Shown here: positions 59,314 to 64,000 of the stretch, piece by piece
Layout: the number at the start of each line of letters is the position of its first letter
Numbering within the stretch: the first letter of the stretch is position 1
Assembly (NCBI RefSeq): GCF_011682065.1
Contig: NZ_VUYU01000012.1
Location: forward strand, 121,836-185,835
From: Massilia rubra
GTDB taxonomy: Bacteria > Pseudomonadota > Gammaproteobacteria > Burkholderiales > Burkholderiaceae_D
DNA length: 64,000 nt
Direction: 5' to 3'
The notes under the pieces: generated by a model
The model's database searches: none
The model's input: the letters and a program-made list of their open reading frames with translations, nothing else
What the model was told of the DNA's origin: nothing
Program-made: the position numbers and the translations under genes

Positions 59314-59922
59314 ATGACAGATAACCTTTACGCACCTCCGCAAGCCGACATGAGCAAGACGCCAGTCGCTGCCGGCTCCGACGACAGCTTCTATGTTGTC
59401 TCGCAGCGCAAGTTCACGCTGATGTTCATTTTGACGTTCTCGATGTACCAGGTGTACTGGTACTACAAGAACTGGAGCAACTACAAGAAGCAATGCCAGC
59501 TGCAAAACTCGACCGACAGCGATATCTGGCCGGTGGCACGCGCCTTTTTCGCGCTCTTCTTCATCCACGCCTTGTTCCGCCGCGTGGACCAGCACGCGGA
59601 TGCGAAGCAGCGACCGCTGGCCTGGGATTTCGCGAGCCATGCCACCGGGCTGGTCGTCCTGCTCGTCGTTGCCAACGTGCTGAACGGCTTTATCACCCGC
59701 ATGGTCGGCCCGTTCCTGGGCAACTTGATCGCGCTGGCCGTGCTGGGCGGTATTGGCTACAGCATGCGCAGCGCCCAGGCGTTTATCAACAAGGCTTGCG
59801 GCGATCCGGAAGGCGCAGCCAATAACGACCTGACCACCGCCAATTATGTGTGGATGGGATTTGGCGTCTTGATGTGGTTGATGGTCATCGTCGGAATGTT
59901 CGCAACCGCGACTCCGGTTTAA
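59314..59922 (+). CDS. Small multi-pass membrane protein, paralogue B
   Basis: 202 residues. Same plan as paralogue A: DNLYAPPQADM, SQRKFTLMFILTFSMYQVYW then YYKNW, AFINKACGDPEGAANNDLTTANY. Four to five membrane segments. The 164-bp gap from paralogue A is AT-rich and probably carries its own promoter. Confidence 0.8.
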   Translation: MTDNLYAPPQADMSKTPVAAGSDDSFYVVSQRKFTLMFILTFSMYQVYWYYKNWSNYKKQCQLQNSTDSDIWPVARAFFALFFIHALFRRVDQHADAKQRPLAWDFASHATGLVVLLVVANVLNGFITRMVGPFLGNLIALAVLGGIGYSMRSAQAFINKACGDPEGAANNDLTTANYVWMGFGVLMWLMVIVGMFATATPV

Positions 59923-59928
59923 GCATGT

Positions 59929-59970
59929 CCTCGCGGCGGCCATCGACGCAGGTCGAAGGCCGCCGCGAGG
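59929..59970. terminator. Bidirectional terminator-type hairpin
   Basis: Perfect 13-bp stem CCTCGCGGCGGCC/GGCCGCCGCGAGG with 16-base loop between convergent genes (membrane paralogue B and cydX). Confidence 0.7.
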
Positions 59971-59997
59971 TGTCATCGGGCCGGCCGTCGGCCCGCG

Positions 59998-60156
59998 TCA
60001 GAACAGGCGATCTTCTTTGTTCGCCTCTTCAAAGCTGGCACGCGTGACATCCTCGTCGCGCAGGCCGAACGCGTAATTCGCCTCCAGCCACATCACGTTG
60101 ATGATGGCGGCCGAGAGGGCAAGGCCAATCCCCAATATCCAGGCAAAATACCACAT
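59998..60156 (-). CDS. cydX: Cytochrome bd oxidase small subunit CydX
   Basis: 52 residues: MWYFAWILGIGLALSAAIIN then VMWLE, the CydX signature transmembrane helix and Glu, then a 26-residue charged tail (NYAFGLRDEDVTRASFEEAN) that makes it longer than E. coli CydX (37). CydX stabilises the haem pocket of CydAB. It starts 9 bp after cydB stops. Confidence 0.93.
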   Translation of the reverse strand: MWYFAWILGIGLALSAAIINVMWLEANYAFGLRDEDVTRASFEEANKEDRLF

Positions 60157-60165
60157 GGTCTGCTC

Positions 60166-61308
60166 CTAGTAAGATTCGTGTTCGTTTTCGCGGATATGCG
60201 CCGCGGTGACCTTGCCGCGCATGATCGAGTAGACCCAGCTGGTGTACACCACCACGATCGGGAGCATCACCACAATCACCCAGAACATCACCCCCAGGCT
60301 CTTGTGACTGGCCACCGCATCCCAGGCGGTCAGGCCGTTGCCGGGCGAGAGCGACGAGGGCATGATAAACGGGAACATGGCCGCGCCGGCCGTCAGCAGG
60401 ATCGAGGCGACCGACACGCCGCTGGCCAGGAAGGCCGGCAGGCTGCGGCGCGCCGCGCACAAAAGCACCGCCAGCGCCGCGCCGAGCAGGCCCAGGACCG
60501 GGAAGGCGATCGTCAGCGGCCAGCGCGTATAGTTATCCATCCACGCGCCGACGCCGCGCTCGACCACTTTGGCGGTCGGCATGAAGGCGCTGTCGACCGG
60601 CGGCATCGAGACGATGCGAAACCCCTCCATCCCCGTTGCGACCCACACGCCGGCCGCGCCGAAGGCGAGCAAGGTCAGCGCGCCGGCCGCCATGGCCGCC
60701 TTGCGCGCGCGTCCGGCGATGACGTCATCGGTCTTCTGGTACAGGTAAGTGGCGCCGTGCATCGCCAGCATCGACACCCCCAGCACGCCGGCCAGCAGGC
60801 CGAAAGGATTGAACAGGCCAAAGAAGCTGCCGGTGTACTCCATGCGCATGGTGTCGTCGTAGTGGAAGGGCACGCCCTGCAGCAGGTTGCCGAAGGCGAT
60901 GCCGAAGATCAGCGGCGGCACGAAGCCCCCGGTAAACAGGCCCCAGTCCCAGGCAGTGCGCCAGCGCGTGTCGGCCAGCTTGCTGCGGTAGTCGAAGCCG
61001 ACCGGGCGGAAGAACAGCGCGAACAGCAGCAGCATCAGCGCCACGTAAAAGCCCGAGAAGGCGGCCGCGTACACCAGTGGCCAGGCCGCGAACATGCAGC
61101 CGCCGGCGGCGATGAACCAGGTCTGGTTGCCTTCCCAGGTCGGGCCGATCACGTTGATGATGACGCGCCGTTCCATGTCGTCCTTGCCGAGGAAGGGCAG
61201 CCACATGCCAACCCCGAAGTCGAAACCGTTGGTCAGCGCGAAGCCGATCAGCAAAATGCCGACAAAGCCCCACCAGATGACTTTGAGCGTGTCGTAGTCG
61301 AAGATCAT
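60166..61308 (-). CDS. cydB: Cytochrome bd ubiquinol oxidase subunit II
   Basis: 380 residues (E. coli 379), about eight to nine membrane segments. Start MIFDYDTLKVIWWGFVGILL, GPTWEGNQTWFIAAGG and FRPVGFDYRSKL are CydB hallmarks. Structural subunit of the high-affinity quinol oxidase used at low oxygen. Overlaps the cydA stop by 4 bp. Confidence 0.96.
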   Translation of the reverse strand: MIFDYDTLKVIWWGFVGILLIGFALTNGFDFGVGMWLPFLGKDDMERRVIINVIGPTWEGNQTWFIAAGGCMFAAWPLVYAAAFSGFYVALMLLLFALFFRPVGFDYRSKLADTRWRTAWDWGLFTGGFVPPLIFGIAFGNLLQGVPFHYDDTMRMEYTGSFFGLFNPFGLLAGVLGVSMLAMHGATYLYQKTDDVIAGRARKAAMAAGALTLLAFGAAGVWVATGMEGFRIVSMPPVDSAFMPTAKVVERGVGAWMDNYTRWPLTIAFPVLGLLGAALAVLLCAARRSLPAFLASGVSVASILLTAGAAMFPFIMPSSLSPGNGLTAWDAVASHKSLGVMFWVIVVMLPIVVVYTSWVYSIMRGKVTAAHIRENEHESY

Positions 61309-62873
61309 GCGGCCTCCTTGTGTTCCAGTTCCCAGTGATATTTACCCGTATGCAGCGCGCTCGGTCCCAGGCGCGTGTACTTGATCATCAATCCCATCTC
61401 GATCACCAGCAGCAGCGTGTAGAAGCCGATGAAGCCGGCCAGGCTGAAATACAGGTTCGACGCCTGCAGCGTGGACGCCGACAAATGGGTCGGCAGGATG
61501 CCGGCGATGGTCCACGGCTGGCGGCCGTATTCGGCCACCACCCAGCCCAGTTCGGCCGCCACCCACGGCAGCGGGATCGCGACCACGGCCAGTTTCAGCA
61601 ACCAGCGCTGCTGCGCCAGGCGCTTGCGGATCAGGAAGTAGAACGAGGCGCTGAAGATAAACAGGAACAGGAATCCCAGGCCGACCATGATGCGGAAGGA
61701 CCAGAACAGCGGCGCGACTTTCGGCACTGTGTCGCCCACCGCCATCTTGATCTGCGCTTCGGTGGCGTCGATCACGCGCGGGGTGTACTTCTTGAGCAGC
61801 AGGCCGTAGCCCAGGTCGTCCTTCAGGCGCAGGAATTCGGCGCGCGCTTCAGGCGACTTGTCGCCGCCTTTCAGGCGTGTGAGGGCCGCGTACGACAGCA
61901 TGCCGTTGCGGATGCGCGACTCGTGCAGCTTTTTCAGGTCCTTGATGCCGGTCACCTGGGTATCGAGCGAACGGGTGGCGATCACGCCCAGCACGTAGGG
62001 AATCTTGACCGCGTAATCGGTGCGCTCCTCGGCATCGTTGGGCAGACCGATGAGGGTGATGCCGGCCGGCGCCGGCTCGGTTTCCCATTCGGCTTCGATG
62101 GCGGCCAGCTTGACCTTGTTCACTTCCCCGGCGGTGTAGCCCGATTCGTCGCCCAGCACGATCACCGACAGGGTCGAGGCCAGGCCGAAGCCGGCCGCGA
62201 TGGCGAACGAGCGCAGGGCGAACGGCACGTCGCGCGCCTTGAGCAGGTAAAAGGCCGACACCCCCAGCACGAACATCGAGGCGGTGACATAGCCGGCGGC
62301 GACGGTGTGCACGAACTTGACCTGGGCGACCGGATTGAAGATGACGTCCGAGATGCTCACCAGTTCCATGCGCATGGTTTCGAAATTGAATTCGGCGCCG
62401 ACCGGGTTGTTCATCCAGCCGTTGGCGATCAGGATCCACAGGGCCGACAGGCTCGATCCGAGCGCCACCAGGAAGGTCACGCCCAGGTGCTGCACTTTCG
62501 ACAAGCGCGACCAGCCGAAGAAGAACAGGCCGACAAAGGTCGATTCGAGGAAGAAGGCCATCATGCCCTCGATCGCCAGCGGGGTGCCGAAGATATCGCC
62601 CACGTAGTGCGAGTAGTAGGCCCAGTTGGTCCCGAACTGGAATTCGAGGGTGATGCCGGTGGTGACGCCCATGGCGAAGTTAATCCCGAACAGCTTGCCC
62701 CAGAACTTGGTCATGTCGCGGTAGATTTCGCGCCCGGTCATGACGTAGACCGATTCCATGATTACCAGGATCCAGGACAGGCCGAGGGTGAGGGGAACGA
62801 ACAGGAAGTGATACATGGCGGTCGCGGCGAACTGCAAGCGCGACAGGCTGACAACATCATCGATGGGACTCAT
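61305..62873 (-). CDS. cydA: Cytochrome bd ubiquinol oxidase subunit I
   Basis: 522 residues, the same length as E. coli CydA. LSRLQFAATAMYHFLFVPLT contains the haem-ligand His of helix I; GTPLAIEGMMAFFLESTFVG carries the proton-path Glu pair; a long Q-loop (~230-390) and AEYGRQPWTIAG (GRQPW quinol motif) follow. Oxidises ubiquinol and reduces O2 without pumping protons. It overlaps cydP upstream and cydB downstream. Confidence 0.96.
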   Translation of the reverse strand: MSPIDDVVSLSRLQFAATAMYHFLFVPLTLGLSWILVIMESVYVMTGREIYRDMTKFWGKLFGINFAMGVTTGITLEFQFGTNWAYYSHYVGDIFGTPLAIEGMMAFFLESTFVGLFFFGWSRLSKVQHLGVTFLVALGSSLSALWILIANGWMNNPVGAEFNFETMRMELVSISDVIFNPVAQVKFVHTVAAGYVTASMFVLGVSAFYLLKARDVPFALRSFAIAAGFGLASTLSVIVLGDESGYTAGEVNKVKLAAIEAEWETEPAPAGITLIGLPNDAEERTDYAVKIPYVLGVIATRSLDTQVTGIKDLKKLHESRIRNGMLSYAALTRLKGGDKSPEARAEFLRLKDDLGYGLLLKKYTPRVIDATEAQIKMAVGDTVPKVAPLFWSFRIMVGLGFLFLFIFSASFYFLIRKRLAQQRWLLKLAVVAIPLPWVAAELGWVVAEYGRQPWTIAGILPTHLSASTLQASNLYFSLAGFIGFYTLLLVIEMGLMIKYTRLGPSALHTGKYHWELEHKEAA

Positions 62874-63076
62874 GGCGTGGCCTTGGCAGGAACAGGTGGT
62901 GTTGGTCGGGGCGTCGCGAGCAGGTGCTGTTCGACCTGCGCGGTCGGCATGCGCATTTTTTTAACCTGGGGCGTGGAGAAAAAGGCTTTGTAGAGCATGA
63001 ACAGGATGACGGCCTTCAAAACCAGCACCAGCGTGATCGCCAGTGCGAACGGGAGGCGGTGAAGAAGGGCGCGCAT
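62870..63076 (-). CDS. cydP: Putative cytochrome oxidase accessory subunit CydP
   Basis: 68 residues: one membrane helix ~9-33 (FALAITLVLVLKAVILFMLY) with the Lys characteristic of CydP, and a Pro/Thr-rich tail. CydP occurs before cydA in many betaproteobacteria; role undefined, probably assembly or stability. Stop overlaps cydA start by 4 bp; one base after the regulator gene. Confidence 0.82.
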   Translation of the reverse strand: MRALLHRLPFALAITLVLVLKAVILFMLYKAFFSTPQVKKMRMPTAQVEQHLLATPRPTPPVPAKATP

Positions 63077-63077
63077 C

Positions 63078-63719
63078 CTATTCGCCTTTGACGTTGCTCT
63101 CGCCGCTGTCGCGGTCAGCGGCGGCTGCCGCTGTCGCTTCGGGGGCGGCCGGCTCGGGAGCGCGCTTCTTGCGGAAGGTGCCGCGCACGGTATCGCCCAC
63201 GTTGAGCAGGGTCTTGACGGTGGAGCCCATCTTCATCAGCGAGGTGAGGGTTTCGGGCGAGAGACGCTGCACGTCGTCGAACCAGGAGCTCGATAGTTCG
63301 ATCAGGTTGTACATCTCGCGCATGCGTTCCTGGGCGACGCGGTCGGCGTCGGTGGCCGGCGTTTCGAGCAGGGCGTCGCGCAGCATCGAGAGGGTCGGCT
63401 CGACTTCGCGGCGGCGGCGTTCCTCGAGCAGGGCCTTGAAAATGTCCCAGATATCCTTGGGCGGCTCGAAGTATTCGCGGCGGTCGCCCGGCTGGTGCAG
63501 CAGCTTGACCAGGCGCCAGGATTGCAGCTCCTTGAGGCCCATCGACACATTCGAGCGCGAAAACTGCAGGTGTTCGGCGATTTCGTCGGCATTGAGCGGC
63601 TTGGCCAGCACGTACAGCAAGGCGTAAATCTGCCCCACGGTGCGGTTGATGCCCCAGCGGCTGCCCATTTCGCCGAAGTGCAGGATGAATTTCTGGGCAA
63701 GTGGACTGAGATTGGTCAT
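63078..63719 (-). CDS. GbsR/MarR-type regulator of the cyd operon
   Basis: 213 residues. Winged-helix N-terminal domain in the GbsR style: FILHFGEMGSRWGINRTVGQ, NADEIAEHLQFSRSNVSMGL, WRLVKLLHQPGDRREYF. A helical effector part and an Ala/Pro-rich basic tail (GTFRKKRAPEPAAPEATA) follow. First gene of gbsR-cydP-cydABX; likely controls the operon and itself through the TTTCAG-N6-CTGAAA repeat that overlaps its promoter. Confidence 0.88.
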   Translation of the reverse strand: MTNLSPLAQKFILHFGEMGSRWGINRTVGQIYALLYVLAKPLNADEIAEHLQFSRSNVSMGLKELQSWRLVKLLHQPGDRREYFEPPKDIWDIFKALLEERRRREVEPTLSMLRDALLETPATDADRVAQERMREMYNLIELSSSWFDDVQRLSPETLTSLMKMGSTVKTLLNVGDTVRGTFRKKRAPEPAAPEATAAAAADRDSGESNVKGE

Positions 63720-63746
63720 GTCTATAGGTCTTTGGAAGTATTGAAT

Positions 63747-63769
63747 TTTCAGGAATTACTGAAATTATA
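63747..63769 (-). promoter_or_regulatory. cyd operon -10 box overlapped by an inverted repeat
   Basis: Minus strand has TATAAT (63769-63764), sharing one base with the inverted repeat TTTCAG-N6-CTGAAA (63747-63764) lying between promoter and start codon. The -35 match is poor (CTGCAC at 17 bp), compatible with activator control or a weak promoter. Confidence 0.5.
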
Positions 63770-63930
63770 GAAGGTTTACGAATTACGTGCAGGGAAGGGC
63801 CTGGAATGTTGCCTGGAACGTTGCCGTGGGTGTCGGATAGGAACTGGACAGGCAAGCGGGCGCCCGCTCGTACCCGGTGTCAGGTCTCTTAAGAAACAAC
63901 ACCGCCGCCCCCTCCCGGCCATGGTGTTGT

Positions 63931-64000
63931 TCATGCGGTAGCCGGGGTAAGTGTCATGCCCAACTGTTCCGCGCGTTTTGCAAGATTGCGTAGCAGGCGG
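63931..64000 (-). CDS. 3' end of an unidentified gene (truncated by window edge)
   Basis: Open from the window edge for 22 codons to a TGA: RLLRNLAKRAEQLGMTLTP then ATA-stop. Endings of this shape (helix, then LGxxLxP) occur in several transposase families, but the piece is too short to name. The reading frame itself could be chance. Confidence 0.3.
   Translation of the reverse strand, partial: RLLRNLAKRAEQLGMTLTPATA

Noticed and set aside
1..64000. CRISPR arrays, tRNA or rRNA genes, complete insertion sequences
   Set aside because: No regularly spaced repeats, no tRNA-like cloverleaf with a recognisable T-loop, and no transposase with inverted ends were found on reading both strands; small non-coding RNAs cannot be excluded by eye.

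Overview
The window reads as chromosome of a high-GC betaproteobacterium. Gene content and protein flavour point to Oxalobacteraceae (Massilia/Duganella type): PHA reductase and phasin, a large multi-REC c-di-GMP protein set, Cyd-type bd oxidase with CydP, and a secreted GH43 arabinanase. This placement is inference; no rRNA or other marker is present. I saw no rRNA, tRNA or CRISPR array and no complete IS element.

Layout. 1-8.3 kb: a phosphorelay/c-di-GMP block. A 5'-truncated PAS histidine kinase (+) faces a tightly overlapping six-gene minus-strand operon (GGDEF-EAL-REC, small protein, HDOD, PAS histidine kinase, REC-HD-GYP, REC). Two of its nucleotide-turnover domains carry damaged active sites. 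8.4-18.1 kb: stress and metabolic singletons (glycine-zipper protein, universal stress protein, PhaB, DksA-like protein, lipoprotein, Hyi, MarR plus MFS). Among them are two small accessory modules: a Tae4/Tai4-type T6SS effector-immunity pair with an extra 58-codon gene, and a DUF4160/DUF2442 pair. 18.1-27.6 kb: RhlE, SuhB, TrmJ, and two tandem single-pass membrane paralogues of unknown function. 26.9-31.8 kb: a lipid-related operon resembling E. coli ynbA-ynbC-ynbD without the ynbB cytidylyltransferase. 32.1-35.2 kb: Tat-targeted subunit, GMC oxidoreductase and lipase operon. 35.5-41.1 kb: a 1227-residue REC-REC-GAF-PAS-GGDEF-EAL-REC protein, a GAF histidine kinase and an exported protein.

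41.9-47.5 kb: a locally expanded family of exported helical-repeat proteins. There are two full-length paralogues, a 117-residue internal-deletion derivative and a relic fragment. The three genes share an upstream element at nearly constant distance (80-81 bp) from their starts. This is the most unusual part of the window. 47.5-51.6 kb: phosphatase, phasin, TetR, LOG protein, EamA transporter, DUF2335 protein. 51.7-56.1 kb: an operon of porin, PstS-like periplasmic protein and Cache-PAS-GGDEF-EAL protein, suggesting ligand sensing across the envelope. 56.5-60 kb: arabinanase, YgjP-like peptidase, two tandem small membrane paralogues. 60-63.7 kb: gbsR-like regulator, cydP, cydA, cydB, cydX, with a candidate operator overlapping a consensus -10 box. 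The right edge holds the 3' end of an unidentified minus-strand gene.

All names rest on reading motifs by eye; no database search was possible.
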